Positions 10,001 to 20,676 of a DNA stretch of 64,000 nt are shown here, in pieces (the stretch's first letter is position 1; each line of letters opens with the position of its first letter). The position numbers and the translations under genes are program-made. Source of the DNA: Parasphingopyxis sp. (GTDB lineage Bacteria > Pseudomonadota > Alphaproteobacteria > Sphingomonadales > Sphingomonadaceae); assembly GCF_028279465.1 (NCBI RefSeq), contig NZ_JANQNS010000007.1:61114-125113 (forward strand). Direction: 5' to 3'. A model generated the notes under the pieces. That model worked only from the letters and a program-made list of their open reading frames with translations, was not told the origin of the DNA and did not search any database.

Positions 10001-10319
10001 CGTCTGCTTCATCACCCTCGAAGACGAAAGCGGCATCGCCAATCTCGTCGTCTGGCCCGATGTCATGACGTGCTACCGCAAGACGATTATGAGCGCCCGG
10101 ATGATCGAGGTACACGGTACAGTGCAAAAAGATGAGGATGTCATCCACATCGTCGCCGAAAAGCTTATTGATGCGACGCCCCAGCTGCTCGCGCTATCCG
10201 ACGACCTCCTCGAAACCGATGTCGACCGCGCCGATCACGTCGTCAATCCGATCCCGTCCGGTCTCCATCGGCACCCGCGCAATGTGCAAATCATCCCGGC
10301 CTCACGGGATTTTCATTGA
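7005..10319 (+). CDS. dnaE2: DnaE2, error-prone DNA polymerase III alpha subunit
   Basis: 1104 aa from ATG 7005, overlapping the imuB stop by one base. N-terminal PHP domain (FVELGVTSCFSFLRGASD, LGIADRNTMAG). The polymerase active-site motif PDIDVDF lies near residues 404-410, and the third acidic residue in LKVDVLALGMLT near 556. A helix-hairpin-helix region and a C-terminal OB domain (VCFITLEDESGIANLVVWP) follow. Length is typical for DnaE2, which lacks the clamp-loader tail of DnaE1. It extends primers past lesions together with ImuB and causes SOS mutagenesis. It is the last gene of the SOS operon. Confidence 0.95.
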   Translation: MPDTPLTPPKRSLKQMGDDFTPNPSNPFVELGVTSCFSFLRGASDAVDLVLAALGHGYDALGIADRNTMAGIVRLHSEAKAAKLQPIIGCRLDLIGDHAFLAYPKNRAAYGRLCTLLSKGKMETVEGDWQDKGECHLTLDMLAAHSEDVQLIALPPDDLAAFAATLPSLVERLSTLRHIAAAYLYRGDDRARIAYLDDLARANGLSILATNDVHYHAPESRPLQDVMSCIREKTTIHEAGYLLNANAERHLKSPYEMVRLFADWPHAIAATREVADQCNFSLDELKYEYPEETVPGGRTPQEYLEEVAWEGAARRYPDGIPDKVRGLIAHELKLIGKLDIARYFLTIKDVVDYARGCEPPILCQGRGSAANSAVCYCLGITAVDPSEVELLFERFISEERKEPPDIDVDFEHERREEVIQHIYAKYGRHRAGLCATVIHYRPRSAIREIGKAMGLSEDVTSALARTVWGSWGSSVDEAKTEEAGLDLSDPYLRRVIALTDQLIGMPRHLSQHVGGFILTQGPLVGTVPIGNGAMADRSFIEWDKDDIDELGILKVDVLALGMLTCIQKAFDLIEAHFGERYTLASVPKEDPAVYDMLCKADSIGVFQVESRAQMNMLPRLKPRSYYDLVIEVAIVRPGPIQGDMVHPYLKRRSGKERVDYPSPHPDHGPADELEKILERTKGVPIFQEQAMKIAIDAAKFTADEANELRKAMATFRSRGTIYRLEDKMVSRMIERGYDPDFAKRCFDQIKGFGDYGFPESHAASFAHLVYVSSWIKCFYPDVFCAALLNSQPMGFYAPAQIVRDASEHGVEVRAPDINYSDWDNLLEPIAPGRWAVRLGLRQISGIAKDNAEAIMHRRDRPYGDIEDLKARTRIPVAAVQKLAAADAFRSIGLDRRQALWDSRALKQAPDLPLFTFAEERDEGSETPVTLPIMPICEHVVADYQTLRLSLKAHPFEFLRGEYEQRGFIRTAALGEKSFGDRVSVAGIVLIRQRPGSAKGVCFITLEDESGIANLVVWPDVMTCYRKTIMSARMIEVHGTVQKDEDVIHIVAEKLIDATPQLLALSDDLLETDVDRADHVVNPIPSGLHRHPRNVQIIPASRDFH

Positions 10320-10402
10320 TGCTGTTGAAACACCAAATGTCCGCTTTGGGCGCAAAGCAGATATTCGATAGACCGAAAAGTCGCATGTCAGAGCAAGCAA
10401 AT

Positions 10403-10438
10403 TTGCTACAGCGGTTGCTACAGCACTTGTTACATCGC
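10403..10438 (+). repeat. Three tandem 12-bp units
   Basis: Three consecutive 12-mers: TTGCTACAGCGG, TTGCTACAGCAC and TTGTTACATCGC. The first two share the first ten bases and the third differs from them at two of those ten. The block lies between dnaE2 and the tRNA-Pro gene. No function is evident; it could be a scar of recombination beside the tRNA. Confidence 0.6.
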
Positions 10439-10477
10439 TGTGTCTGAAAATCGCAGTTTTCTGGGGATATGAAAAGC

Positions 10478-10554
10478 TGGTCGGGGAGAGAGGATTCGAA
10501 CCTCCGGCCCCTGCCTCCCGAAGACAGTGCTCTACCTGGCTGAGCTACTCCCCG
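10478..10554 (-). tRNA. tRNA-Pro (anticodon CGG)
   Basis: 77 nt on the minus strand. Acceptor stem CGGGGAG pairs with CTCCCCG, followed by discriminator A and an encoded CCA. The D stem is GCTC/GAGC. Anticodon stem CTGTC/GGCAG closes the loop TTCGGGA, giving anticodon CGG (Pro, codon CCG). The T arm is GGAGG-TTCGAAT-CCTCT. All four stems form, with one G-T pair each in the anticodon and T stems. It sits downstream of dnaE2, opposite to it. Confidence 0.93.
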
Positions 10555-10651
10555 ACCGATGCGTCCGGCCCGCACTCGCAGGCCGCCTCGGAGGCAGACG
10601 CGGCTCTATACGGGCGAGCGCCCGTGCTTTCAACCGCTGATTTCGCAGCGC

Positions 10652-12397
10652 CTACTCGGCTGCCTCGGCCATCTCCACTGTCTGCGGACCGCGGATCAGG
10701 CCGCCCGGCCGCGCCTCGGTCACCTCGCCCTTCACGAAGGTGATCTCGCCCGACTTGATCGTGTAATCATAGCCGTGCGCCTTCTGCAGTAACCGCTTGC
10801 CGCCGGCCGGAAGATCGAAGGCGAGCCACGGCTTTTCGAGCTTGATATTATCGAGATCGATCACGTTAATATCAGCCAGAAAACCGGGCGCGAGCACACC
10901 GCGATCGTTGAGGCCGTAGAGGCGCGCTGTATCGTGGCATTGCCGCTTCACGGCATTCTGGATCGATATCGTCCCACGCTCACGGTCCCGCACCCAATGC
11001 TCGAGCATGAAAGTCGGCGAGGCCGCATCGCAGATGGTGCCGCAATGCGCGCCGCCGTCCGACAGCGAGTTCACCGTATCGTCGCGATGCTGGAGCGGAT
11101 GCAGGAAATCGAGATTGCCGTCCGCATAGTTGAGGATCGGATAGTAGATGAAGCCCTTCCCGTCTTCGCGCATCAGCAGCTCATAGGCATATTCGGGACC
11201 CGTCATGCCGGCGGCTTCTGCCCGCGCGGCGACGCTTTCCTCCGCGGTTGGCTCGTAATTGAAACCGTCCATCATCTCGAACTGGAGCATCCAGCCATTG
11301 GCGATGACCATCGCAAGCGGCAGCAGATCTGGATTGGTCTCGCTGTAATCGGACTCCTCCTCGATCATCCGCTTGCGGAAATCGGGATCCTGAAGCTTGG
11401 CGTATTTCTCCTCCCAAGAGAGTTCAGCGATTTCCTTCCAGGCCGACTTGAATACGAACGGATGGACCGTCCCCTGCCAGGCCATGATGATGCCGTTTCC
11501 GCGCAGCGCGATCTGCGCGACGATATTCGCGCCCTTGGCGTTCTCCTCGGCCGTCGCCGCGATTTGCTCGTCGAGCGTCATTTCCTTGGCGATCGACTGG
11601 AGCGCGGCAAAGGTGCAGGGCAGCCCGGTCTCGCGGCTCAGGTCGCCCATCCAGCCGAATTCGTTCCACTCCTTCTTCATGTCCGAGGCCATTTCGAAAA
11701 CGCCATGGCCGACGCGGCCCATCGCGCGACCGATGCCGATCAGCTCTTCCTTGGTCGCCGTCGTGCCGGGCACGAGTTCGCCATCGACGTCCCGGTGGAG
11801 CGTCGTACGCGAGGTCGAGAAACCGAGTGCGCCGGCGCGCAGGCCTTCTTCGACGATGGCCGACATCTGCTCAATATCATCATCTGTGGGCACGGCGCCC
11901 GGCCTTTCGCGGTCGCCAAGCACATAGGCACGGATCGCGCCATGCGGGACATGTGTTGCCACATCGACGGTGCGCGGCATCTTTTCGAGCTCGTCCATAT
12001 ATTCGGGGAAGCTCTCCCAGTTCCAGGTCATGCCTTCGGCGAGCGCGGTGCCCGGGATATCCTCGACGCCCTCCATCAGGCCGATCAGCCAGTCATGCTT
12101 GTCCGGCTTGGCCGGCGCAAAGCCGACACCGCAATTGCCCATGACGACCGTGGTCACGCCGTGCCAGCTCGACGGGCCCATCTCGTCGTCCCAGGTCGCC
12201 TGGCCATCATAGTGCGTGTGGATATCGACCCAGCCCGGCGCGACGATCTTGCCGCTCGCATCGATTTCCTCACGGCCCTCGCCGCTGACTTCGCCGATCT
12301 GCGTGATCAGATTGCCATCAACCGCGATGTCCGCCTGAAAAGGTTCGCCGCCCAAACCGTCAACGATCGTGCCGCCCCGAATAACGATATCGTGCAT
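10652..12397 (-). CDS. D-aminoacylase/N-acyl-D-amino-acid deacylase-like amidohydrolase
   Basis: 581 aa; ATG at 12397 with AGGAG eight bases upstream. It carries the amidohydrolase metal motif DIHTHYDGQ (about residues 58-66), the D-aminoacylase hallmark [10 protein letters not shown] (about 87-96) and a C-terminal metallohydrolase strand [16 protein letters not shown]. The family contains zinc enzymes that remove acyl groups from N-acyl-D-amino acids, but many environmental members act on unknown cyclic amides. The active-site region SDGGAHCG is present. Single gene, divergent from the epoxide-hydrolase-like gene with an 83-bp gap that must hold both promoters. Family secure, substrate unknown. 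Confidence 0.85.
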   Translation of the reverse strand: MHDIVIRGGTIVDGLGGEPFQADIAVDGNLITQIGEVSGEGREEIDASGKIVAPGWVDIHTHYDGQATWDDEMGPSSWHGVTTVVMGNCGVGFAPAKPDKHDWLIGLMEGVEDIPGTALAEGMTWNWESFPEYMDELEKMPRTVDVATHVPHGAIRAYVLGDRERPGAVPTDDDIEQMSAIVEEGLRAGALGFSTSRTTLHRDVDGELVPGTTATKEELIGIGRAMGRVGHGVFEMASDMKKEWNEFGWMGDLSRETGLPCTFAALQSIAKEMTLDEQIAATAEENAKGANIVAQIALRGNGIIMAWQGTVHPFVFKSAWKEIAELSWEEKYAKLQDPDFRKRMIEEESDYSETNPDLLPLAMVIANGWMLQFEMMDGFNYEPTAEESVAARAEAAGMTGPEYAYELLMREDGKGFIYYPILNYADGNLDFLHPLQHRDDTVNSLSDGGAHCGTICDAASPTFMLEHWVRDRERGTISIQNAVKRQCHDTARLYGLNDRGVLAPGFLADINVIDLDNIKLEKPWLAFDLPAGGKRLLQKAHGYDYTIKSGEITFVKGEVTEARPGGLIRGPQTVEMAEAAE

Positions 12398-12480
12398 CAA
12401 AATCTCTCCTGATTCTCTGGCCTGATTTTTGGTTTACGTAGACGTTAGCAGAAAAGCGCCCAGGCTGCTACGTTCGACGG

Positions 12481-13374
12481 ATGGACGACGGATTCAGCTG
12501 GAACCCCGACCCGGACAGCGGCATCGCGATGCGCTGGATCGAGGCCAACGGGCAGCGGTTTGAACTGGCCGAAACCGGGAGCGGCGACCGGCTTGCGCTC
12601 TGCCTGCACGGCTTTCCCGAGCTGCATTTCTCGTGGCGCTACCAGATGCCGCTGCTCGCCCGGCTCGGCTATCGCGTCTGGGCGCCCAACCTGCGCGGTT
12701 ATGGTGGATCGAGCCGGCCCGACGGCGTGCGCGCCTATGCACTCGATCATCTCACCCAGGATGTCGCCGCGCTGATCGATGCGAGCGGCGCGAAAGAGGT
12801 CACGCTGATCGCGCATGACTGGGGCGCGATTATCGCCTGGGCTTTTGCGATCGGCAAAGTCCGGCCGCTTGAAAAGCTCGTCATATTGAACGTACCGCAT
12901 CCGATGGTCGGGCGGCGCGAAATCCGGCATTGGCGACAGCTCAAAAAGAGCTGGTACATCTTCTTTTTCCAGCTTCCCTGGCTGCCTGAAAAGATGCTCG
13001 GCCGCGGCAACGGGAAGGCGATCGGCGAAATCTTCGTGAGATCGAGCTGCGACCAGAGAAATTTCGGGCCCGACGTGCAGGCGGTCTACGCTGCGGCCGC
13101 GGCCCGGCCGAGCGCGCTGACCGCCATGCTCAACTATTATCGCGCGCTGCTGCGTCATCAGGACAGCTTCGATCTCGGCGACGGCCGGATCGAGATACCG
13201 ACGCTGATGATCTGGGGCGAGGAAGATGTCGCGCTCAACATCCGCTGCACCGAGGGCACGGAGGAATGGGTGCCGAAACTCGAACTGCATCGGCTGCCCG
13301 GCGTATCGCACTGGGTCCAGCAGGAAGCGCCAGAACAGGTCAATGCGATCCTCGAGGACTGGCTAAGCCGCTAG
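12481..13374 (+). CDS. Alpha/beta hydrolase, epoxide-hydrolase-like
   Basis: 297 aa. The oxyanion-hole motif HGFPE (about residue 44) and nucleophile elbow AHDWGA (Asp nucleophile) match soluble epoxide hydrolases and haloalkane dehalogenases; the general-base His lies in GVSHWVQQEAP and the acidic partner in WGEEDVAL. The cap region has NYYRALLR, where a Tyr proton donor of epoxide hydrolases is expected. No signal peptide, so cytoplasmic. It ends in a 4-bp overlap with the convergent reductase gene. The epoxide-hydrolase assignment is by motif; the substrate is not known. Confidence 0.85.
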   Translation: MDDGFSWNPDPDSGIAMRWIEANGQRFELAETGSGDRLALCLHGFPELHFSWRYQMPLLARLGYRVWAPNLRGYGGSSRPDGVRAYALDHLTQDVAALIDASGAKEVTLIAHDWGAIIAWAFAIGKVRPLEKLVILNVPHPMVGRREIRHWRQLKKSWYIFFFQLPWLPEKMLGRGNGKAIGEIFVRSSCDQRNFGPDVQAVYAAAAARPSALTAMLNYYRALLRHQDSFDLGDGRIEIPTLMIWGEEDVALNIRCTEGTEEWVPKLELHRLPGVSHWVQQEAPEQVNAILEDWLSR

Positions 13375-14678
13375 TCGCGCGCCGCGATCATTTCTTCGAT
13401 GGCGACGAATTTTTCGCGCGGGCTGCCTTCGCGAGCGCGCTCGGCTTCCGCCTCTTCGATCTTCTTCCAGTCGCGGAAGGTGACAACTTCCACGTTGCGC
13501 TCGGCAAGCAATGCGTCGAGCCCCTTGCGGCCCGCCTTGCCCGCGCCTTCGCCAATATCCTCGGCGATCAGGTCGACCACGGCATAGCCGTCCGGCCTGT
13601 TCGTGCCGATCGTGCCGGTCGGGCCGCGCTTCGCCCAGCCGACGCAATAGAGGCCCGGCAATATCCGCCCCTCATCGTTCGCGAAGCGGCCGCGGCCATG
13701 TTCGAACGGCACGCCTTCCATCTCCGGCGTCTGGTAGCCAATACAGGTGACGACCATTGAGGCAGGAATCGTATAGGTCTCTCCGGTGCCGACGCTCCGC
13801 AGATCGGCATCGAGTTCGGTGCGCTCGACAACGACTCGTTCGACCTTGCCATCGCCTTCGATCCGCACGGGCGCGGCGAAAAAGTCGAAATCTATCTCGA
13901 CCGTTTTGTCGGCCCGGAACGATTCCGGAATCGCCGCAAACTCGCGCAGGAACGTCACCGATTTGCGCATGCCCGGCTCGAGGAGCGCATCGGCACCCTC
14001 TTCTGGCAGGTCGTTGGGATCGACACGCGGCGCGGCGCGCTCCAGCCGCCCCAATTCGCCCAGTTCCTTTGGCGTCATCGCAATCTGATGCGGACCCCGC
14101 CGGCCGAGCAGCGCAATATGCTCGGTCTTCGCCTTTTCCAGCTCTTCATAGGCATGGAGCACGATGTCCGACCCGGCGAATTCATCGGGCGTCTTGGAAA
14201 GCACGCGCGCGACATCGAGCGCGACATTGCCATTGCCGATGACGACGACATGCGTGCCATCAAGCGGCGGATCGACCTCGGCATGATCGGGATGGCCGTT
14301 ATACCAACCGACAAAGGCAGCGCTCCCGAATACATCGGGCAGATCGGCACCCGGAATCCCGAGCTCCCGGTCATGCGGCGCGCCAGTCGCGATAATCACC
14401 GCATCGTAGAGGTCCTGCAATTCGGCGATGCTGATCTGTCCGCCGATCGTGAGATTGCCGACGAAGCGGACATTGTCGGACAGCGCCACCTTTTCATAGC
14501 GCCGGGCGACATTCTTGATCGACTGATGATCAGGCGCGACGCCGAAGCGGATCAGACCATAGGGAACGGGAAGCCGATCGATCATGTCGATGGATACGCC
14601 ATCACCGAACAGTTTCTGCGCGGCTTCGGCAGAATAATAGCCCGCCGGCCCCGTGCCGACGATCGCGATATGGCGCAT
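13371..14678 (-). CDS. FprA-like ferredoxin-NADP+ reductase (adrenodoxin reductase family)
   Basis: 435 aa from ATG 14678, with GAGGGGAG upstream; longer readings lack such a site. FAD-binding GTGPAGYYSAEA at the N-terminus, the family's PVPYGLIRFGVAPDH, a second dinucleotide fold GNGNVALDVARVL for NADPH, and the C-terminal GWAKRGPTGTIGTNRPDG that clamps FAD. Such enzymes pass electrons from NADPH to ferredoxins that feed P450s. The three P450 genes lie 19 kb away, so this is a plausible but unproven partner. The frame is intact. Confidence 0.9.
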   Translation of the reverse strand: MRHIAIVGTGPAGYYSAEAAQKLFGDGVSIDMIDRLPVPYGLIRFGVAPDHQSIKNVARRYEKVALSDNVRFVGNLTIGGQISIAELQDLYDAVIIATGAPHDRELGIPGADLPDVFGSAAFVGWYNGHPDHAEVDPPLDGTHVVVIGNGNVALDVARVLSKTPDEFAGSDIVLHAYEELEKAKTEHIALLGRRGPHQIAMTPKELGELGRLERAAPRVDPNDLPEEGADALLEPGMRKSVTFLREFAAIPESFRADKTVEIDFDFFAAPVRIEGDGKVERVVVERTELDADLRSVGTGETYTIPASMVVTCIGYQTPEMEGVPFEHGRGRFANDEGRILPGLYCVGWAKRGPTGTIGTNRPDGYAVVDLIAEDIGEGAGKAGRKGLDALLAERNVEVVTFRDWKKIEEAEAERAREGSPREKFVAIEEMIAARD

Positions 14679-14996
14679 GGGCCACTCCCCTCTGATTTTC
14701 GGCGCGATGCTAGCGGGCTGTGCCGCCGAGGCAAGCAAAAGGGCGTATCGCCCTGTTGGCCGCAAGAGTGTCGTCAAAAAGGGTTCCAGCGAAATATCGG
14801 CGCGCAACACATATAGCGTGGCCGCTTTGTCCGGATATGTTCGCTTAAAACCCCTTCTGGCTGCATCGAAGCCGCAGATTTCGCGATTTCCCGTGATACG
14901 CAGCACAGCGCGGATATTGGGAAAATCTTGATATTTGGGCCTGTAAACGGTAGGCGCATGACCAACCAAGATCGCTGGGTCGGCAAGGAGAGTAGC
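14679..14996. other. Intergenic region without a recognised gene
   Basis: 318 bp between the divergent FprA-like gene and the surface-antigen gene. No convincing coding region, hairpin or repeat was seen. The last 70 bases are AT-richer and could hold the promoter of the rightward pair. An in-frame upstream ATG at 14958 could extend the next protein by 13 residues, but only ATG 14997 has a good ribosome-binding site. Confidence 0.5.
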
Positions 14997-15536
14997 ATGG
15001 TTTTTTCTAGCCGCGACAATCGCTTTATCGGTTTCGTTCTCGTTGCCGCACTGGCGACGCAGCCTGTCGCCGCCTATCAGTTCGGCGGCATATTGGGCGG
15101 GCGCTCGTCGAGTTCGAGCGACGATACCAATCATTGCAACACCGCCGGAGAATCGGTCGGGCGGTCGGTCATAGGCGGCCTGCTCGGCAGTGCCGCACGC
15201 TCGATCGGCATTCCGACTTTCGTACCGTCGGCCCAGTTCGCCGATACGCTGGCGACGGAAATCGCCTGCCGCCTAGAACCTGAGGAACAGGAAAAGGCCG
15301 CAGCGGCGACTGTCGAAGCGACGCGCAGCGGCGAGGTCGGATCGACGGCAACCTGGACGAGCGACACACGTTCCGGCGTCAGCGGCTCGTCGACCGTAAC
15401 CGGCCGGACCGAGCAGGCGGGCGGCGGCGATTGCCTACAGGTCACCGATGTCATCATCGTGGATGGCGAGGAGACGACCGTTCCCAAGACGATGTGCCGC
15501 GTTCCGCCCTCAACCCGGTATGTGCTGGCGGCCTAA
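14997..15536 (+). CDS. Secreted protein with 17 kDa surface-antigen-like C-terminus
   Basis: 179 aa from ATG 14997 (AAGGAG six bases upstream). Signal peptide with hydrophobic core FIGFVLVAALA and likely cleavage after VAA. A Gly/Ser-rich part follows. The C-terminal half (CLQVTDVIIVDGEETTVPKTMCR, paired Cys) matches the pattern of the 17 kDa/16 kDa outer-membrane antigen domain, C-x(n)-I-x-V-x-G-x(n)-C. Function of this family is structural or unknown. Its stop is 3 nt before the next ATG, so it forms an operon with the ClpP-like protein. Confidence 0.65.
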   Translation: MVFSSRDNRFIGFVLVAALATQPVAAYQFGGILGGRSSSSSDDTNHCNTAGESVGRSVIGGLLGSAARSIGIPTFVPSAQFADTLATEIACRLEPEEQEKAAAATVEATRSGEVGSTATWTSDTRSGVSGSSTVTGRTEQAGGGDCLQVTDVIIVDGEETTVPKTMCRVPPSTRYVLAA

Positions 15537-15539
15537 ACC

Positions 15540-16241
15540 ATGAAGCGTTTGCGGATGGCGATTGCAACAGGCGCGGCCTTGCTGTGCGCCAGCGCCGCCC
15601 CCGGCGCGCAATCCGATTCCGCGAATCCGACCTGCCCGGCATCGCCCAATTGGGCGGCCAATCAGGTCATGTCCCTAACGCCGGTCGACCGGGGCAATCA
15701 ACGTGTCTTGCTGGCCGAGGGCGTGATCACGCCGGGCCTTGCCGATCGATTGCGCGACGCGCTCGCAGAAGACGACCAGATATCGGAGATCTGGTTCCGC
15801 TCGCCGGGCGGCGACGCCTATGCCGGCAATGAGGCGGGCCGGATGCTGCGCTCGGAATTTCCCGGCATTATCACGCGGATACCGTCAGGCTGGGCCTGTT
15901 TCTCGGCCTGCAATTTCGCGTTTATGGGCGGGCAGTTGCGGATCGTGGAGCCCCAGGGCCAATTCATGGTCCATATGTTCACCCATACCGGCAATCGCGA
16001 TATCATCCGGCAGGAAGTGGAAGCGGGGACCGACAGCACATTGGAACTGATCGGCGAGATCGAGCAATCGAGCGCCCAGCTCGCCACCGAAGATAATGAC
16101 TTTCTGATCCGTATGGGCGTCTCGCGCCGTCTGCTCAGCGAGGTGATGTACGCGACCCAGGCCGTTGGCGACGGCGAAACGCGCCGCTGCCTGACGCAAG
16201 ACGAAGCCTATAGCTATAACGTGGCGAATGTCCGCGAATAG
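15540..16241 (+). CDS. Secreted ClpP-like serine protease-fold protein
   Basis: 233 aa with a signal peptide (hydrophobic AIATGAALLCASAAPGAQ). The mature part has the ClpP/crotonase pattern: IWFRSPGGDAYAGNEAGRML (oxyanion strand and helix), then WACFSACNFAFMGG where the Ser corresponds to the ClpP nucleophile, and MVHMF where a catalytic His is expected. Periplasmic ClpP-like proteins are known but poorly characterised. Four Cys residues (after CPASP, in WACFSAC and in RRCLTQ) could form disulfides. Co-transcribed with the surface-antigen gene just upstream. Confidence 0.7.
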   Translation: MKRLRMAIATGAALLCASAAPGAQSDSANPTCPASPNWAANQVMSLTPVDRGNQRVLLAEGVITPGLADRLRDALAEDDQISEIWFRSPGGDAYAGNEAGRMLRSEFPGIITRIPSGWACFSACNFAFMGGQLRIVEPQGQFMVHMFTHTGNRDIIRQEVEAGTDSTLELIGEIEQSSAQLATEDNDFLIRMGVSRRLLSEVMYATQAVGDGETRRCLTQDEAYSYNVANVRE

Positions 16242-16376
16242 CGGGCTACAATATCGACCAATCCGGTAACGACCGCGCCTGCTCAATAGGTGCTTGGCGC
16301 ACGGTATCCGTATCCCTAGGGTTCCCTTTTTGCAGAGCAAGATGGCCCGCGAAACCGGGCCGGGAGGGAAAAAGAC

Positions 16377-17258
16377 ATGCAGGATTTTTCGGGCAAGATA
16401 GCGGTCGTGACCGGCGGCGGATCGGGAATCGGGCGCGCGCTGGTGCTGCAACTCGTCGCCGAAGGCTGTTCCATCGCGATGTGCGATATCGGCGACGAAG
16501 ACATGGCCGAAACCACAGCGCTCGCCGAAGCGCAAGCGACGCAGGGCGCGAAAATCATCAGCTTCCACGCCGATGTCGGTAATGAGGATGATATCATAGC
16601 CTTTCGCGATTATGTGCTCGCCGAGACCGGCGAGGACCATATCCACCTGCTCTTCAACAATGCCGGCATCGGCGGCGGCGGCAGTTTCGTTGCCGGGGAT
16701 CGCGGGCAATGGGAGCGGACTTTCAACGTCTGCTGGGATGGGGTCTATCTGACGGCCCGGGCTTTTATGCCGCTGCTCGTCAAGGCCAATGAGGCGCACA
16801 TCGTCAATGTCAGTTCAGTCAACGGCTTCTGGGCGAGCATCGGGCCGGATACGCCGCACACCGCCTATTGCGCCGCCAAATTCGCGGTGAAGGGCTTTAC
16901 CGAGGCGCTGCTCACGGACCTCGCGATCAACGCGCCGCATGTGAAAGCGAGCGTCGTGATGCCCGGCCATATCGGCACGTCGATCGCGATCAATTCGGTC
17001 CGCGAGCATGGCGTCACCGATATCCTCGGCCCCGGCGAAAGCGAGGAGGAAGTGCGCCAGCGCATGGTGGATTTCCGCGACAACGGCATGGAACCGGCCG
17101 AGGCGGCAAAGATCATCCTCGATGGCGTGCGCGAAGAGGAATGGCGGATATTGGTCGGCGATGACGCGAAGATGCTCGACGCCGCGACACGCACCGATCC
17201 CAAATATGTCCTGACGCGCGAGTTCGTCGAGAATGCGGTACCGACTATGGAGACCTGA
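16377..17258 (+). CDS. Short-chain dehydrogenase/reductase (SDR)
   Basis: 293 aa. N-terminal TGGGSGIGRA cofactor loop, LLFNNAGIGGGG, catalytic Ser in NVSSVNGFW and YCAAKF as the Y-x3-K box. AMCDIGDED after the second strand, with an Asp, suggests NAD(H) preference. A strong GGGAGG ribosome-binding site stands a few bases upstream of the ATG. Substrate cannot be told. Alone on the plus strand and convergent with the S41 peptidase gene, 12 bp apart. Confidence 0.88.
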   Translation: MQDFSGKIAVVTGGGSGIGRALVLQLVAEGCSIAMCDIGDEDMAETTALAEAQATQGAKIISFHADVGNEDDIIAFRDYVLAETGEDHIHLLFNNAGIGGGGSFVAGDRGQWERTFNVCWDGVYLTARAFMPLLVKANEAHIVNVSSVNGFWASIGPDTPHTAYCAAKFAVKGFTEALLTDLAINAPHVKASVVMPGHIGTSIAINSVREHGVTDILGPGESEEEVRQRMVDFRDNGMEPAEAAKIILDGVREEEWRILVGDDAKMLDAATRTDPKYVLTREFVENAVPTMET

Positions 17259-17270
17259 TCGGCAACGTCT

Positions 17271-18749
17271 TCATTCCGACCGCGTGTGACCCGCTAGTTC
17301 GCCAATCCACGCCGTAACCGCCTCGTCGGTCATTGGGCCGCCGGGCCATGGTATCTCCGGCGTGTAGAATTCATTGTTGCCGCGTACCCGATTGCGATAC
17401 ACTTTCAGCGAGTAGGAGAAGCGGGCGAGACCGCTCGGGAGCAGCGCTACCGTATTGTCGATATAGATGGCGTCCGCATAGGTCGGGAGGCCAATATGCG
17501 TGACGCCGGGCAACCTGCGCATAACATCGGCGAAATCGAGACAGGCGCTGCCGCAGCGGGAATCGGTCAGGAAATAGACGCGGCCCGAAATCGGATTGGC
17601 GGGCGGCGGCCCGGACGGTTCGGTGCCGGGGTCTGATGTACGGACCAGCGCCTCGTCGCGCTCGAGTGCTGCCGCCATCGCCGTGCGTACCCCGTCCACA
17701 TATTCCGCCGCATCGGCGAGCCCGTCCCGGCTTACCGTTTCGAAAATGCCGTCGAGATGCGCCATATTCGCCGCCGAGACGCGCCAATCGACGGTGGCGT
17801 CGAAACTTTCGGTGATCCGGCTAACCCATTCCTCGCCGTAAAGCGCCTGCGCCACGGCGACGCCCCAGGCGCTGTTGCCGCCGCCATTGCCGCGCACGTC
17901 GAACACGACGGCCCGGCTGCGCAACTCATCTCGCCGCTCCCCAATCTCGTCAATGACGGCCTGCATGGTCCGAGCTCGCGATCCTGTCTGCACGAAGCTT
18001 GGCAGGCCAACGAAGACTATGCCGTCGCGTTCGGCAATGCCGAGCTCGGGTCGGTCGGACCGGAGCGATGCGAATTGTTCGGACCGCGTTCTGGCCGACA
18101 GACGCGCCCATTCTAGATCGACCGCACGCGTCTCTCCATCAATCAGAAACGTGCATTGGGCGAGTTGCAGTTCCTCATCGCCCGGATCGAGGGTGAAGAG
18201 GCGCGGCACGTACCAACGGCGCGTATGCGGGATATCGGCGTTAAAAAAATAGGGATCAACGCGCTCGCCAAGTAGCGCGTCCACCGCCTGCCCGTCGCAA
18301 GATTGCAGTTTGGCTCCCACCGGAACCGCATCGGTATTCGAATAAAAAACGGAATCAGCGTTTCCGTCGACCGAGCGCCGAACGAGAAAACGCGGCCAGG
18401 AATAGATGCGCGGCTGATAGTTGAGTCCAAGCGCGATATGGCCGTCGCGAAAGCCGTTGACGAAAAAGCGCAATGTGCGCTCATAATCGGCCATCGAGTC
18501 TGCTCTACCCGCTCGCTGCGACGCTTCGGCGAAACCATCGCGCAGCCATTCGCCATAGCGGCTGTTCTCCAGATCGACGGGGCCAGGATGATTTTCGGCG
18601 AGCAGATCCCGGATCGCCTCCAGATCACCTAGCGCCAATTCCGCCCATATCGACGCACCGTCGTCCTGTGCCGCTGCTGGTGGTGAGCCGGTCAAGCCAA
18701 CCCCTAGGACGAACGCGAACGCGCAACCAATCTGCCGCAACACCAGCAT
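17271..18749 (-). CDS. Secreted S41-family (tail-specific protease-like) peptidase
   Basis: 492 aa from ATG 18749, with GGAG nine bases upstream; ATG 18755 is an alternative. Signal peptide ([18 protein letters not shown]). Near residue 265 [11 protein letters not shown] and further on [19 protein letters not shown] reproduce the S41 arrangement, with Ser of CGSAC as nucleophile. No PDZ domain is obvious. The reading frame runs on for 1.3 kb upstream as an artefact opposite lepA; the signal peptide sets the real start. Function is probably periplasmic proteolysis. Divergent from lepA. Confidence 0.8.
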   Translation of the reverse strand: MLVLRQIGCAFAFVLGVGLTGSPPAAAQDDGASIWAELALGDLEAIRDLLAENHPGPVDLENSRYGEWLRDGFAEASQRAGRADSMADYERTLRFFVNGFRDGHIALGLNYQPRIYSWPRFLVRRSVDGNADSVFYSNTDAVPVGAKLQSCDGQAVDALLGERVDPYFFNADIPHTRRWYVPRLFTLDPGDEELQLAQCTFLIDGETRAVDLEWARLSARTRSEQFASLRSDRPELGIAERDGIVFVGLPSFVQTGSRARTMQAVIDEIGERRDELRSRAVVFDVRGNGGGNSAWGVAVAQALYGEEWVSRITESFDATVDWRVSAANMAHLDGIFETVSRDGLADAAEYVDGVRTAMAAALERDEALVRTSDPGTEPSGPPPANPISGRVYFLTDSRCGSACLDFADVMRRLPGVTHIGLPTYADAIYIDNTVALLPSGLARFSYSLKVYRNRVRGNNEFYTPEIPWPGGPMTDEAVTAWIGELAGHTRSE

Positions 18750-18872
18750 CGCCATTCCCTCCCCGTCTGTCGTGTTACGTGCGGGGATAGGAATTACGAC
18801 CCATGTCGTCAAATTGCCGGCGCCGCGATTTGGCGGATGACAGGAGCGGCTGCCCCGGCTAATCGGCTGGCG

Positions 18873-20675
<1,803 letters not shown>

Positions 20676-20676
20676 G

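Noticed and set aside
10330..10372. Possible repeat fragment (NVRFGRKADI-like translation)
   Set aside because: It recalls widespread short intergenic repeats of alphaproteobacteria, but only one copy was found in the window, so it is not claimed.
10291..10575. Minus-strand frame covering the tRNA region
   Set aside because: It translates the tRNA gene itself ([16 protein letters not shown] artefact).
10934..12412. Long plus-strand open frame (492 codons)
   Set aside because: It is the antisense of the D-aminoacylase-like gene; no family motif and the opposite frame has all the amidohydrolase signatures.
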